From Nitrobacter sp. 62-23 (GTDB taxonomy: Bacteria > Pseudomonadota > Alphaproteobacteria > Rhizobiales > Xanthobacteraceae), in assembly GCF_001897285.1 (NCBI RefSeq), contig NZ_MKSM01000009.1:1-35174 (forward strand): a stretch of 35,174 nucleotides of DNA, in the 5' to 3' direction. The position numbers were made by a program, and so were the translations under genes. A model generated the notes under the pieces. That model worked only from the letters and a program-made list of their open reading frames with translations, made no database searches and was not told the DNA's origin. Of the stretch, positions 13,150 to 22,478 are shown one piece after another (positions within the stretch are counted from its first letter, which is position 1; each line of letters starts with the position of its first letter).

Positions 13150-15657
13150 TCACTTGCTTATGTAACGCGCGGCCTTCACCGGATAATCGACAACCGGCGG
13201 CGGCGGTTCGAAGCGATAACGGTAGGTCAGGGTCGCCGAGCGGCCGGACGCCGGGACGGCATGGCCGCCATAGTACTGTGCGTAGTAGTGCTCGTCGGTC
13301 AGGTTGTAGATATTGAGCTGCAACGTGGATTCCCTGGTAACCTTGTAGCTCGCCATGACGTCGAACTTCCAGTATTCGGGCACGTAGATGGTGTTGGCCG
13401 TGTTGGCAAAGGCCTTCGATTGATAGGTGGCGCCGCCGCCGACCGTCAGCTGCGGCGTGAAATCATATGTCGTCCACAGGCTGAAAGCCTGCTCCGGCGT
13501 GTTAGGCAACTGCTTGCCGACCGAATAGCGATCGGCCGCCGAAGCCGTCGCGGGAACGTTGAGGATCGCGGAATCCTGGTAGGTGTAGCCGGCGAAGATC
13601 TGCCACAGGTCGGTCAGCTTTCCGGCCAACCCGGTTTCGAAACCCTGAACCCGCTGCTCGCCGGCCAGAATCGTCGGCATGGTCGCGGAATCCGGCCCGG
13701 CATTGGCGATGCGCGCGTTGTTCTTGACGATATGGAACAAGGCCGCCGTATAGCTCAACCGTCCATTGAGAAAATCGATCTTGGTGCCGAGTTCCGTGGT
13801 GGTGCTGGTTTCGGGCGCAAGCGATACCGTGCCCGACGTCAGCGTTCCGAACTCCGCCGACGGATTGAACGACGTCCCATGCGCCACATAGACGCTCGAT
13901 TGCTCGGTCGGGTGGAAGACGCCCCCGACGCGCCAGCTCACCTGATGGTCGTGTGAATCCAGCGCGCGGTTGGCAGGCGTCGCGTTCAGCGGATCACGAT
14001 AGGAAGCGCTGACATCGTCGTATCGAACCGCTCCGAGCAGTTCGAAATACTGGTTGATCTTGATCTGATCGGACGCATAGAGCGCGACGGTGTCGAGATT
14101 GGTCCGGTTCACATTGCCGAACGGCCCCTGGTAGATCGGCTGCGACACCGGGTCGATCACGGTGGTCCGGCAATAGGCGCCCGGCGTCGATACGCACCAG
14201 AAATTGGTGCGGCCACGCTGGTAGCGGGTCTGATGACTGGCCTCGATGCCGGTGGCAAGGGTATGCGTAAGCCCCCAGGTATCGAATTTCCCGACCAGGT
14301 CGGTCTGGTTGACCAGCAGGGTGTCGTTGGTCTGGGTATTCCAGTGCTCCTGCGCCAGCGTCATTTGATCGACCGGATAATTAAAGAACGCCGGGGAAAG
14401 CGGGTTGGCCGCCGTGTTCGTGAAGGGCGTATTCGAGGCGCCGCCAAGCCCGCGCGGCGGAGTCGGTGCAGCGTAGCGCTGGTTGTCGACATACCGCGTG
14501 GCGTTGGTGAACTTGAAGCCGTTGTCGAATTCGTGCTCCAGCTTGAGCGTCGTGATGTTGGTGGTGGTCTCCACGAGGTCGCGATATGGCCCGAGGGTGT
14601 TGCCGTAGAAGGTATTGCGCGGCACCGGTATAGGCGTGACGGCGCGACCGTCGCCATAATAGCCTGCGGTGACCCCCGTGCCGGCCGCGTTCACCTGCGG
14701 CGCCGGCAACCATGGATGACCGTAGTCGGGAACGCTTTCTTCGCCCTGATAAATATGACTCAACGTGATCTTATCGCGGTCGGTCACATCAAAAGAGACC
14801 GATGGCGCGACACCCCAACGCCGAACGAAAACATTGTCACGATCGGGCGTGGGAACGTCCTGATAGAGCGCGGCGATACGGCCGGCGACGTTGCCCTGCT
14901 TGCCACTGGCGTCGATCGTGCCGCGATAACCCGCGGAGCTGGTGCCGCTGATCGCTCCGTCGAAGAAGGTTGCACCCGTCGGAAGCTTGGAAACCGTATT
15001 GATCGCGCCGCCGGTCGAGCCGCGGCCGAACGCAAACGAGGACGGCCCCTTGAGAACTTCAACGCGATCGTCGCTGAACAGGTCGCGGTTGTACCAGCCG
15101 GGATCGCGCAAGCCGTCGCGATACATGTCGCCGCGCGCGGTGAAGCCGCGGATGAACGGACTGTCGCCCTGCTGACCGCCTTCGCCGGCGCTGAACGTGA
15201 TGCCCGGCACCGTTCGCAGCGCTTCCTCCATGCTTGTGAGTTGCTGATCCCGGATCATCTGCTGCGTCACCACATTGACGGTTTGCGGAGTATCGCGCAG
15301 CGGCACCGCAAGACGTGAAATTCCGGCCTGCGCCGGAGCCTGATAGCCGGTGACGCCATGCCCGTCGCCGATGATGGGATTGACCTGAACGTTGCTTGGC
15401 GAAGGAGCGACAACCGGCGCAGGCGCGGCGCGCACCGGCGCCCGATGCGCGGTTCTTTTCTTGGCCTGCCGCTTCGGCGCGGTGACGCGAACCTGCGGAA
15501 GATCGTCGGCGCTGGGCGCGGGTTGTGCATCTGCGGAGTCGGGAATCAGCATCACCGCGGCAATGCCGATCATTGCCTTGCTCCAACCCACGACCGACGA
15601 CTGCCCCGCCACGTCGCCGTTCGTGTCACTCGCGTCACCTACCGATGAAATACCCAT
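13150..15657 (-). CDS. TonB-dependent siderophore receptor
   Basis: This outer-membrane receptor of about 835 residues imports ferric siderophore using TonB energy. An N-terminal region with a hydrophobic segment (AMIGIAAVMLIP) precedes DAQP, a plausible signal peptide end. A TonB-box-like LPQVRVTA and an Ala/Pro/Arg-rich spacer follow. Then come the plug domain (DTPQTVNVVTQQMIRDQQL, GITFSAGEGG, FIRGFTARGDMYRDGLRD, RVEVLKGPSSFAFGRGSTGG) and the beta barrel, ending in LQLNIYNLTDEHYYAQ and TLTYRYRF. About 19 extra residues rich in proline follow that last strand. There is no FecA-type signalling domain. The start is ATG 15657 or GTG 15666. The type is closest to catecholate (Fiu-like) receptors, but the ligand is unproven. 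Confidence 0.93.
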   Translation of the reverse strand: MGISSVGDASDTNGDVAGQSSVVGWSKAMIGIAAVMLIPDSADAQPAPSADDLPQVRVTAPKRQAKKRTAHRAPVRAAPAPVVAPSPSNVQVNPIIGDGHGVTGYQAPAQAGISRLAVPLRDTPQTVNVVTQQMIRDQQLTSMEEALRTVPGITFSAGEGGQQGDSPFIRGFTARGDMYRDGLRDPGWYNRDLFSDDRVEVLKGPSSFAFGRGSTGGAINTVSKLPTGATFFDGAISGTSSAGYRGTIDASGKQGNVAGRIAALYQDVPTPDRDNVFVRRWGVAPSVSFDVTDRDKITLSHIYQGEESVPDYGHPWLPAPQVNAAGTGVTAGYYGDGRAVTPIPVPRNTFYGNTLGPYRDLVETTTNITTLKLEHEFDNGFKFTNATRYVDNQRYAAPTPPRGLGGASNTPFTNTAANPLSPAFFNYPVDQMTLAQEHWNTQTNDTLLVNQTDLVGKFDTWGLTHTLATGIEASHQTRYQRGRTNFWCVSTPGAYCRTTVIDPVSQPIYQGPFGNVNRTNLDTVALYASDQIKINQYFELLGAVRYDDVSASYRDPLNATPANRALDSHDHQVSWRVGGVFHPTEQSSVYVAHGTSFNPSAEFGTLTSGTVSLAPETSTTTELGTKIDFLNGRLSYTAALFHIVKNNARIANAGPDSATMPTILAGEQRVQGFETGLAGKLTDLWQIFAGYTYQDSAILNVPATASAADRYSVGKQLPNTPEQAFSLWTTYDFTPQLTVGGGATYQSKAFANTANTIYVPEYWKFDVMASYKVTRESTLQLNIYNLTDEHYYAQYYGGHAVPASGRSATLTYRYRFEPPPPVVDYPVKAARYISK

Positions 15658-16034
15658 TCGCCCCACCCATCCTTAGAAGATTGCAGATCAATTGCAGACA
15701 TCACGGGAGCAAATCGCATCCGCGATATGTCGCTCGTCATTAACTAAAAAACTTTCGTGAGCAATATTCACACGCTGCAATTTGCATCAGTCTATAGAGG
15801 TTCTAGTTTTCAGGACCTTCGACCGGGACGGAATGTCGCAGGCTATCCATGATGCGGCATTTGCAGTGGCGCGTTCATTCGCACCGCACGTTTTAAGAGA
15901 GATTCTAAAATCCTCACGCTGTTTCCCTGTTTGATTCAAAAAATACAGACGCTAGACCAACCTTGGAATGCCTGTGCATCCGTTTGTCCCGCGCGACCAG
16001 TCCAGAGCAGCGCATCAATATAGAGCTTGCCAAC
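15658..16034. other. Divergent promoter region between siderophore receptor and exbB
   Basis: About 370 bases without a gene, AT-richer than its surroundings. It drives the receptor to the left and exbB-exbD-tonB to the right. It contains the ICE-like box at 15893-15909 and a weaker imperfect inverted sequence TATAGAGGTTCTAG at 15793-15806. The second has the wrong spacing for an ICE box. Confidence 0.5.
15893..15909 (+). promoter_or_regulatory. Candidate Irr/ICE iron-control box upstream of exbB
   Basis: TTAAGAG-AGA-TTCTAAA fits the Irr-type ICE pattern TTTAGAA-N3-TTCTAAA at 12 of 14 specified bases, with a perfect right half. It is about 125 bases before the chosen exbB start, in the shared promoter region with the siderophore receptor. 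This is where an iron-responsive regulator would be expected, since both flanking operons encode iron uptake. Confidence 0.5.
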
Positions 16035-17078
16035 ATGAAGCTGCCTCTGAACCTTCCTAGCAATAACAACAAGATACCACGCAACGAGCGAACGCGAGCC
16101 GCAAAGGCTTCTGCAATCGCGCTCGTCTCTCTTTTGACGTTTTCGTTCGCGCCGCATGTCGTTAAGGCACAATCCCTGGCGCAGCCCGGTACGCACGAGG
16201 CGGCTCCTTCCGGACAAGCTCCGGCAGCCACGCAGTCAGTTTCGCCCGCGCCACAGATCGCCCAGCCTTCATCGCAGCCCGCGTCTCAGGCCTCGCCCGC
16301 AGAGCAGCAGACTGCGCCGTCCCCCGCGCCGGCGGAGCAACAGACTCCACCCGCAACGGAGGTGGCCGAAGCCCCCGAACCGATTCTGCCACATGAACTG
16401 ACGCCCATCGGCATGTTCATGGCCGCCGACTACATCGTGAAGGCGGTGATGATCGGCTTGGCCTTCGCCTCGGTCGTGACCTGGTCGGTTTGGCTCGCCA
16501 AAACGATCGAATTGCTCGCCGCGAGAAGCAAACTCATGCGGGATCTCCGCAGCGTGGAAGGTGCGCGCTCCCTCGAAGAGGCCAACAAAACACTGGAGAA
16601 CTCCGGCAGCGATATCGCGATGCTGACCCACGCCGCGCGCGATGAGATCCGTCGTTCGCAGGACGCCATGATCCATGACGGCGTCAAGGAGCGGATCGCT
16701 TCCCTGTTCAGCCGTATCGAGGCGGCCGCGGCACGGCGCATGACCCGGGGCACCAGCATTCTGGCCACCATCGGATCGACCGCGCCGTTCGTCGGACTGT
16801 TCGGCACGGTCTGGGGCATCATGAACGCCTTCATCGGCATCTCGAAATCGCAGACCACCAACCTCGCTGTCGTCGCGCCCGGCATTGCCGAGGCACTGCT
16901 GGCGACAGCAATGGGACTCGTCGCGGCGATCCCGGCGGTAATGGTCTACAACATGTTCTCGCGATCCATTAACAGCTACCGCGGCTTGCTGGGAGACGGC
17001 TCGGCGGAACTGATGCGCATGGTGAGCAGGGATCTCAACCGCGCAGAACTGATTCCTCATCAGCGAGCTGCGGAGTAG
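16035..17078 (+). CDS. exbB: TonB-system energiser ExbB
   Basis: ExbB forms the inner-membrane pentameric channel that uses proton motive force to drive TonB. The protein of about 347 residues has a long N-terminal extension seen in rhizobial relatives: a signal-like segment (ALVSLLTFSF) ending near VVKAQ, then about 75 residues rich in Ala, Pro and Gln with a repeated AEQQT unit. The first membrane helix is around residues 130-155. The MotA/TolQ/ExbB core follows, with STAPFVGLFGTVWGIMNAF and GIAEALLATAMGLVAAIPAV. ATG 16035 is chosen because the signal segment follows it; a TTG at 15963 is in frame, and no strong ribosome-binding site marks either. exbD starts five bases after the stop. Confidence 0.94.
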   Translation: MKLPLNLPSNNNKIPRNERTRAAKASAIALVSLLTFSFAPHVVKAQSLAQPGTHEAAPSGQAPAATQSVSPAPQIAQPSSQPASQASPAEQQTAPSPAPAEQQTPPATEVAEAPEPILPHELTPIGMFMAADYIVKAVMIGLAFASVVTWSVWLAKTIELLAARSKLMRDLRSVEGARSLEEANKTLENSGSDIAMLTHAARDEIRRSQDAMIHDGVKERIASLFSRIEAAAARRMTRGTSILATIGSTAPFVGLFGTVWGIMNAFIGISKSQTTNLAVVAPGIAEALLATAMGLVAAIPAVMVYNMFSRSINSYRGLLGDGSAELMRMVSRDLNRAELIPHQRAAE

Positions 17079-17083
17079 CGCGC

Positions 17084-17536
17084 GTGGGCGTTTCGCTTCA
17101 GCAATCATCCTCCGAAGACGAGATGACGCAGGTCAGCGACATCAACGTGACGCCGTTCATCGACGTCATCCTGGTCCTGCTGATCATCTTCATGATCGCC
17201 GCGCCGCTGGCGACGGTCGACATTGCCGTCGACCTGCCGGCGTCGACGGCGACCAAACAGCCGCGCCCCGACAAACCGGTGTTCGTCACCATGAAGGCTG
17301 ACCGGACGCTCGCCATCGGCAACGATCCCATCCCGCGCACCGGTCTTGCCGGTTCGCTCGACGCCATCACGTCATCGGATCGGACCAAGCGGCTGTTCGT
17401 TCGCGCCGACAAGACCGTCCCCTATGGCGATGTCATGACGCTGATGAACGACCTGCGGGCTGCCGGCTATCTCAAGATTGCATTGGTCGGACTTGAGTCC
17501 GCGGGCGGAGCGCAATCCGTCGGAGTTCCGCAATGA
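17084..17536 (+). CDS. exbD: Biopolymer transport protein ExbD
   Basis: ExbD, a dimer inside the ExbB pentamer, supplies the proton-carrying aspartate. The 150-residue product has a short cytoplasmic tail, then INVTPFIDVILVLLIIFMI. D27 at the start of that helix is the conserved protonatable residue. The periplasmic domain follows, with PVFVTMKADR, LFVRADKTVPYGDVM and LKIALVG. The start is GTG 17084. Its stop overlaps the tonB start by four bases, which suggests translational coupling. Confidence 0.95.
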   Translation: MGVSLQQSSSEDEMTQVSDINVTPFIDVILVLLIIFMIAAPLATVDIAVDLPASTATKQPRPDKPVFVTMKADRTLAIGNDPIPRTGLAGSLDAITSSDRTKRLFVRADKTVPYGDVMTLMNDLRAAGYLKIALVGLESAGGAQSVGVPQ

Positions 17537-18285
17537 GTATGCCGCACCGCTATCGCAAGATGACACGAAACGAACTGCTGCGCTGGGGCACCTGCTTCGT
17601 TGCCATCCTCTCGCTCCATGGCGCGGTCGCCGCCGCCTTGCTCATGACGCCGGCGGAAGGCGATACATTCGATACCGTGACGGCAATCGAGGTGGATTTT
17701 ACCACCGAGTCCTTCCGTGACGCCGAGGCGCGGGACGTGGCACCGGGCGAAGAGCAGATGCAGACCGACGAGGCCCCTCCGCCTCAGGAGAAGGCGGAAG
17801 TCAAGACGGAGAAGGTGCCGGAGCCGGAGCCGCCGCTTCCGCAGGTCGCCGAACCCGACGTTGCGCTGGAAACAACTCCTGAGAAGAAGCAGGAAGAGGA
17901 AAAGAAGGAAGAGAAGGAAAAGACGCCGAACGCAACGCCCCCGCTGGTTGCGGCGTCAGCCACGACGGCGCCAACGGCTGCGGCCTCGCGCAAGGCGCAG
18001 ATCGTAAGCTGGAAGCGGAAGCTGGCCCTTCACCTGCAGCGAAGCAAGCGATATCCCCACGAAGCCCAGAAACGTCACGAGACCGGCACGTCGCGGGTGT
18101 CCTTCGTCGTTGACCGCCAGGGCCACGTCATCTCCAGCAGAATCGTCAAAGGCAGCGGATCCGACGCCCTTGATCGCGAAACACTCGACCTCCTGCAACG
18201 CGCCCAGCCGTTGCCCGAGCCTCCAAACGACGTCGGCGGTACACAATTTGCTTTCACGATGCCGATCCTTTTTGAGTTTCGATGA
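17533..18285 (+). CDS. tonB: Energy transducer TonB
   Basis: TonB spans the periplasm and transmits energy from ExbBD to outer-membrane receptors. The 250-residue protein has a single N-terminal membrane helix ([18 protein letters not shown]). A periplasm-spanning linker of about 110 residues is rich in Pro, Glu and Lys, with an unusually charged [13 protein letters not shown] run. The TonB C-terminal domain begins near residue 160 with [12 protein letters not shown], then [26 protein letters not shown] and LPEPP. The natural partner is the receptor encoded divergently. Its TGA stop overlaps the ATG of the SecA-like gene in ATGA, so the two are coupled. Confidence 0.95.
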   Translation: MSMPHRYRKMTRNELLRWGTCFVAILSLHGAVAAALLMTPAEGDTFDTVTAIEVDFTTESFRDAEARDVAPGEEQMQTDEAPPPQEKAEVKTEKVPEPEPPLPQVAEPDVALETTPEKKQEEEKKEEKEKTPNATPPLVAASATTAPTAAASRKAQIVSWKRKLALHLQRSKRYPHEAQKRHETGTSRVSFVVDRQGHVISSRIVKGSGSDALDRETLDLLQRAQPLPEPPNDVGGTQFAFTMPILFEFR

Positions 18286-20693
18286 TCCTGCGCCTGGCTG
18301 GGCGCGCGCTGAATTTCGGCACTCGCCGGAAACTGACACGGTACGAAACGACGGCCCGCCGGATTCTCTGTCTGGAAGCAGACCACCGGCGGCTGTCTGA
18401 CGGCGCGTTGCGCGATCGCGTCGCCGAATTGCGGCGGCGGATTCGAGCCGGCACGTCCCTCGACGAGATCAAGGAAGAAGTCTTCGCACTGGCCCGCGAA
18501 GCCTCGCGCCGTGCGCTGAACCAACATCCCGTTCCGGCGCAGATCATCGGCGCTCTCGCGCTTCACGATGGCCTTATCGCCGAGATGAAGACCGGCGAAG
18601 GCAAAACGCTGACCGCCACGCTGGTCTGCGCGCTGCATGCCCTGACCGGCGAAGGCGTCCACGTCGCCACGCCGAACGACTATCTGGCCGAGCGCGACGC
18701 CTGCTGGATGCGCCCGGTTTACGATCTGCTGGGACTGAGCACCGGCGTCATCACCCAGGAGATGGACGACGACAGCCGGCGTGAGGCCTATCGTTGCGAT
18801 ATCACCTACGGGATCGCCAGCGAGTTCGGCTTCGACTATCTGCGCGACAACATGAAATTTTCCGCCGCGGAAACCGTCCAGCGCGGCCATGCCTTCGCAC
18901 TGGTCGACGAGGCCGACGCCACCCTGATCGACGATGCTGGCATGCCGCTGGCGCTGTTCGGCCCGCTTGGCGATCACTCGGGCTTCTACCAGGCGATCGA
19001 TGCCGTCATCGCCTCATTGCAGCCCTCGCATTACGAGATCGATCCGCGGCGTCGCGTTGCGTTGACCGAGACGGGATACAGCGAAGTCGAGCGGCGGCTG
19101 CGCGAACAAGGACTGCTGAAGGCTTCGACGACGCTGCATGACATCGCATCGATCTCACTGCTCCACCATGTCGTGCAGTCGCTGCGGGCTCACGCCGTGC
19201 TCGTCCGCGACCGCGACTACGTCATCGAGAACGGCGGCGTGACCATTGTCGACGGGCTGACCGGCCGCCCGATGCCGGGACGACGCTACGACGAAGGATT
19301 GCACCAGGCCCTGGAGGCCAAGGAAGGCTGCGCCATCGGCGAGGAAACGCATACGCTCGCGGCGATCACGTTCCAGACCTATTTCCGTCGCTACGCCAGG
19401 CTTGCCGGCATGACCGGCACGGCGAAGGCGGACGCCGAGGAATACAACGCGATCTATGGGCTCGATGTGATTTCCATCCCGACCCACCGCCCGATGATCC
19501 GCATCGACGAAACCCTGCTTCACGCCACTGCCGCCGACAAAATGCGTGCGGTCCTGCGGGATTTGGAAGATGCGGCCGCGCGCGGCCAGCCCGTGCTGAT
19601 CGGCGCGCCAACCATCGAACGGTCGGAAGCGCTGGCGGCGATGCTCGAAGCCAATGGCTGGCGGCAGCGTCACGAGCGGACGGAGCGCAACGCCACAACG
19701 CGCACCTTCGCTCTGCTCAACGCCAAACATCATGCCCGCGAGGCCCAGATCATCGCCGAAGCTGGCGCTCCCGGCGCGGTGACCATCGCCACCGCGATGG
19801 CCGGTCGCGGCACCGACATCCGGCTTGGCGGCGAACATGCGGACGAAGCCACCCGCGCGCGGGTGATTGCCGCGGGCGGGCTGCTGGTAATCGGCACGAC
19901 CCATCATGATCACGGACGAATGGACGAACAGTTGCGCGGCCGCGCCGGCCGGCAGGGCGATCCCGGGCGCTCCGTCTTCCATGCCGCGCTGGATGATGAA
20001 TTTTTGGCCAACGCCGCGATCAGCGTGCCACGACCTGACCAGAACGCACCCATCGCGCCTGCAGTCGCAAGCCGCCTGACCCGCGCGGCGCAGAAGCGAC
20101 ATGAAATCCGCAGCTTCGATCGACGTCTCGGACTGCTGCGATTCGACGCGATCATCCAGCGCCAGCGCGACAATATTTACGATCTGCGCCGCAATATCCG
20201 CGACGGCAACGACACGCTGACATTGGCGGCGCGCCTGCGCCATGAAACCATCGACGATCTGATCGACCGCTTCGCGACGCCGGTCGCGCCATGGGACATC
20301 GCCGGACTGGATCACGCTGTCCGGTCCGTCCTGACGCTCGCCGTCGATATCAATCCTCCATCCGCCGATCCCGAGGCGGCTGCGCAAGCTCTCGCACAGC
20401 ATATACGCGCCATGGCGGACCGCTGGATCGACGGCAAGATCGCCCGCATGGGCGAATCCATGTTTGTCGATATCCTTCGCCGGGTGATGATGGCGCTGAT
20501 CGATCACCTCTGGTCGGAGCAATCGGACCGGCTGGATCATCTCAAGCGCCGGATCGGGGATCGCCGGCTCCCGCCGCACAAGGTCGTCGCTGAATTTCAG
20601 CTTGAAGCGTTCGCGCTGTTCGAACGGATGATCGCCGATTTCCGCCGCGACGTGACCGCCTATGCCATGCGGGCGGGCATCCTTCCGGCGTAA
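18282..20693 (+). CDS. SecA-like preprotein translocase ATPase, truncated paralogue coupled to tonB
   Basis: This 803-residue protein is a SecA homologue, not an ordinary helicase. NBD1 has Walker A MKTGEGKT (102-109), [28 protein letters not shown] and Walker B DEAD (209-212; housekeeping SecA usually has DEVD). A preprotein-binding region precedes AGMTGTA (375-381). NBD2 contains [12 protein letters not shown] (506-517) and [14 protein letters not shown] (548-561). The helical scaffold and wing follow, with [11 protein letters not shown] near 771-781. It ends there, about 100-150 residues shorter than a typical housekeeping SecA, and lacks the C-terminal linker and the cysteine-rich zinc tail used for SecB binding. 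The ATPase motifs are intact, so it looks functional. Its start overlaps the tonB stop. Its role may be SecA2-like export or something specific to this operon; that is unproven. Confidence 0.9.
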   Translation: MILRLAGRALNFGTRRKLTRYETTARRILCLEADHRRLSDGALRDRVAELRRRIRAGTSLDEIKEEVFALAREASRRALNQHPVPAQIIGALALHDGLIAEMKTGEGKTLTATLVCALHALTGEGVHVATPNDYLAERDACWMRPVYDLLGLSTGVITQEMDDDSRREAYRCDITYGIASEFGFDYLRDNMKFSAAETVQRGHAFALVDEADATLIDDAGMPLALFGPLGDHSGFYQAIDAVIASLQPSHYEIDPRRRVALTETGYSEVERRLREQGLLKASTTLHDIASISLLHHVVQSLRAHAVLVRDRDYVIENGGVTIVDGLTGRPMPGRRYDEGLHQALEAKEGCAIGEETHTLAAITFQTYFRRYARLAGMTGTAKADAEEYNAIYGLDVISIPTHRPMIRIDETLLHATAADKMRAVLRDLEDAAARGQPVLIGAPTIERSEALAAMLEANGWRQRHERTERNATTRTFALLNAKHHAREAQIIAEAGAPGAVTIATAMAGRGTDIRLGGEHADEATRARVIAAGGLLVIGTTHHDHGRMDEQLRGRAGRQGDPGRSVFHAALDDEFLANAAISVPRPDQNAPIAPAVASRLTRAAQKRHEIRSFDRRLGLLRFDAIIQRQRDNIYDLRRNIRDGNDTLTLAARLRHETIDDLIDRFATPVAPWDIAGLDHAVRSVLTLAVDINPPSADPEAAAQALAQHIRAMADRWIDGKIARMGESMFVDILRRVMMALIDHLWSEQSDRLDHLKRRIGDRRLPPHKVVAEFQLEAFALFERMIADFRRDVTAYAMRAGILPA

Positions 20694-20792
20694 TGGCCGA
20701 CCGCCTCGTCGAGCCGGGCCCACGCGCTCCCTCCCCGCGGCGGTATCGACGAAAGCCTTACTTGACGCCGGCGCAAGGCGCCCCGAGGGTAT

Positions 20793-20818
20793 CGAGATGC
20801 GCGAGACCGCGCATCTCG
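20793..20818 (+). other. Perfect hairpin downstream of the SecA-like gene
   Basis: CGAGATGCGCG (20793-20803) and CGCGCATCTCG (20808-20818) form a perfect 11-base inverted repeat around AGAC, about 100 bases after the SecA-like stop and about 180 bases before the binding-protein start. No T-run follows, so it is not a classical terminator. It may mark a 3' end or a regulatory RNA structure in this 306-base gap, where no gene is seen. Confidence 0.5.
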
Positions 20819-20999
20819 CCGGCGTCGCGGGCCACAGCGCAACGCAGATCCGGCCGTCATCGGAGGTTGGAACCAAAGTGCTAGCGCATTGGTTGTATGG
20901 GTCTCCGGGACATCCTCCCAGCAGCATCCCGCCGGGCAATCGACCGCGAGCAAATACAAGACCCGGGAAACGGGCATCGAAGATGAGGAGGTTCGTCAC

Positions 21000-22220
21000 A
21001 TGCTGAAATTTTCCGGTTTGCCGGCCACCCTGGCCGCTGCTGCCGTTGCGATGACGCTCGGTGCCATGTCGTCCGGTCCGGCTCTGGCGAAGGACATTGT
21101 CCTGGGTGCGTCCGTCCAGTTGACGGGACCGGTGGCCAATACCGGCCGGTATTATCGTGACGCCTATCAACTCGCTGTCGACAAGATCAACGAAGCCGGC
21201 GGTGTCAAGATCGGCGACGAGACATACAAGCTCGCGCTCAAGATTTATGACAACCAGTCGGACGTCAATTTGAGCGTGCGTCAGTACACCCAACTGGTTT
21301 CACGGGATAACGTGAATTTTCTGCTGGGGCCGTTCGCAAGCAATTTCGCGCTGGCGGATTCGGCCGTGTCAGAGAAGTACAAGATTCCGATGGTCCAGGG
21401 CGGCGGGGCGTCGGATCAGATCTTCGCGCGCAATTTCAAGTATATTTTTGGAACGCTGGCGCCAGCCAGCAACTATTTCGGCTCGACGATTGAGATGATG
21501 AAAGAACTCGATCCGCCCCCGAAAACGGTCGCGCTGCTCTATGCCGACGATGCCTTCGACGTCTCGGTGGCGGAGGGTACACGGCCCAAATTGAAAGCGG
21601 CGGGATTCACCATTGCCATGGACGAGCGCTACAGCACCAACGCCACGGACTTCAACTCGCTGCTTTCGCAGATCAAGAGCAAGAACGTCGATGCGGTGCT
21701 GGTGGCGGGCCATGAAACCGAGATTCTGAATTTCGTGCGGCAGGCCAAGAGTCTTGCGGTTGCCCCCAAGATGTATTCCTTCACGGTGGGCGTTCCCAGC
21801 GAGGACTTCCGCAAGGCGCTCGGCAAAGACGCCGACTATGCTTTCGGCATGACGGCCTGGCTGCCGTCCGCCGACCTCAAGGATCGCTGGTTCGGCGACG
21901 CTGCGCAATTCGCTTCGGCCTTCAAGGCGAAGTTCGGCTATGATCCGGACTATCACGCTGCGTCCGGCGCGGCCGATGTCGAGGCATTGGTCAAGGCCAT
22001 GGAAGATGCGGGCACGATCGATCCGGCCAAGGTGCGGGATGCCTTGGCGAAGGTGGATTTCGAGAGCCTTTACGGACGGATCGCGTTCGACAATAATGGC
22101 CAGATCGACCTGCCGCAGACCGTCATTCAGGTTCAGGGCGACGCGCTGGTCCCGATCTATGGTGTCCACGGCAAAGTTGCGCCGCCAAAATATCCGATGC
22201 CGGCCTGGAACGCGCGCTAG
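21000..22220 (+). CDS. Branched-chain amino acid-type ABC transporter substrate-binding protein
   Basis: This 406-residue periplasmic protein binds a small solute for the livHMGF transporter encoded just downstream. It has a signal peptide ([17 protein letters not shown], cleavage near ALAKD). The mature part is a two-lobed periplasmic-binding fold, with [51 protein letters not shown] and [18 protein letters not shown]. These are typical of the LivJ/LivK/urea-amide group (Peripla_BP_6). The ligand cannot be read from sequence. A strong GAGGAGG precedes ATG 21000. It is separated from livH by about 258 bases of palindromic repeats, and its TAG stop is the edge of the first one, so polarity between the genes is likely. 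Confidence 0.92.
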   Translation: MLKFSGLPATLAAAAVAMTLGAMSSGPALAKDIVLGASVQLTGPVANTGRYYRDAYQLAVDKINEAGGVKIGDETYKLALKIYDNQSDVNLSVRQYTQLVSRDNVNFLLGPFASNFALADSAVSEKYKIPMVQGGGASDQIFARNFKYIFGTLAPASNYFGSTIEMMKELDPPPKTVALLYADDAFDVSVAEGTRPKLKAAGFTIAMDERYSTNATDFNSLLSQIKSKNVDAVLVAGHETEILNFVRQAKSLAVAPKMYSFTVGVPSEDFRKALGKDADYAFGMTAWLPSADLKDRWFGDAAQFASAFKAKFGYDPDYHAASGAADVEALVKAMEDAGTIDPAKVRDALAKVDFESLYGRIAFDNNGQIDLPQTVIQVQGDALVPIYGVHGKVAPPKYPMPAWNAR

Positions 22221-22400
22221 AGCGTTTTCGAGCAAAGTGGAATCCGGTTCGCGTGAAGAAACCGCGTCAAATCAAGAGCCCAGAGTCTTCCACCGTTTCC
22301 ATATGAAAGACTCTGGAGCATGATCCAAACCGGTTTTTGGATGAAATCATGCTCAATTAGAAGGGTCAGGCTAGAGTCAAATTTAGCGTCGTTGGATCAG
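22218..22400. repeat. Composite palindromic repeats between binding-protein gene and livH
   Basis: Three units lie in tandem. First (22218-22290) is a third-family copy inverted relative to 12270-12360, starting with the TAG stop. Second, CCAGAGTCTT and AAGACTCTGG form a perfect ten-base inverted repeat around 22280-22318. Third (22316-22400) is a degenerate copy of the two-hairpin unit, GAGCATGAT with ATCATGCTC, followed by GCTAGAGTC and GACACTAGC. Together they could reduce transcription into livHMGF relative to the binding protein. Confidence 0.7.
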
Positions 22401-22478
22401 ACACTAGCGCGAATCGCGAACAACCCGTGGCGGAATAACAAAATGCGGGTTGAATATTAAAGAGGGCTGGGAACGACC

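Noticed and set aside
15793-15806. A second ICE box for the siderophore receptor (TATAGAGGTTCTAG)
   Set aside because: The half-sites are two bases too close together, and the minus-strand alignment gives only about nine of 14 matches.
18282-20693. Calling the SecA-like protein a DEAD-box helicase
   Set aside because: Besides the DEAD box it has the SecA-specific [25 protein letters not shown] and [11 protein letters not shown] motifs and the C-terminal helical scaffold, so it is SecA-type.
19155-21293. Very long open frame on the minus strand opposite the SecA-like gene, and a similar one opposite rlmN
   Set aside because: These are shadows of the GC-rich real genes in another frame. They are rich in Arg, Ala and Gly with no family motifs, while the opposite strand carries clear conserved proteins.
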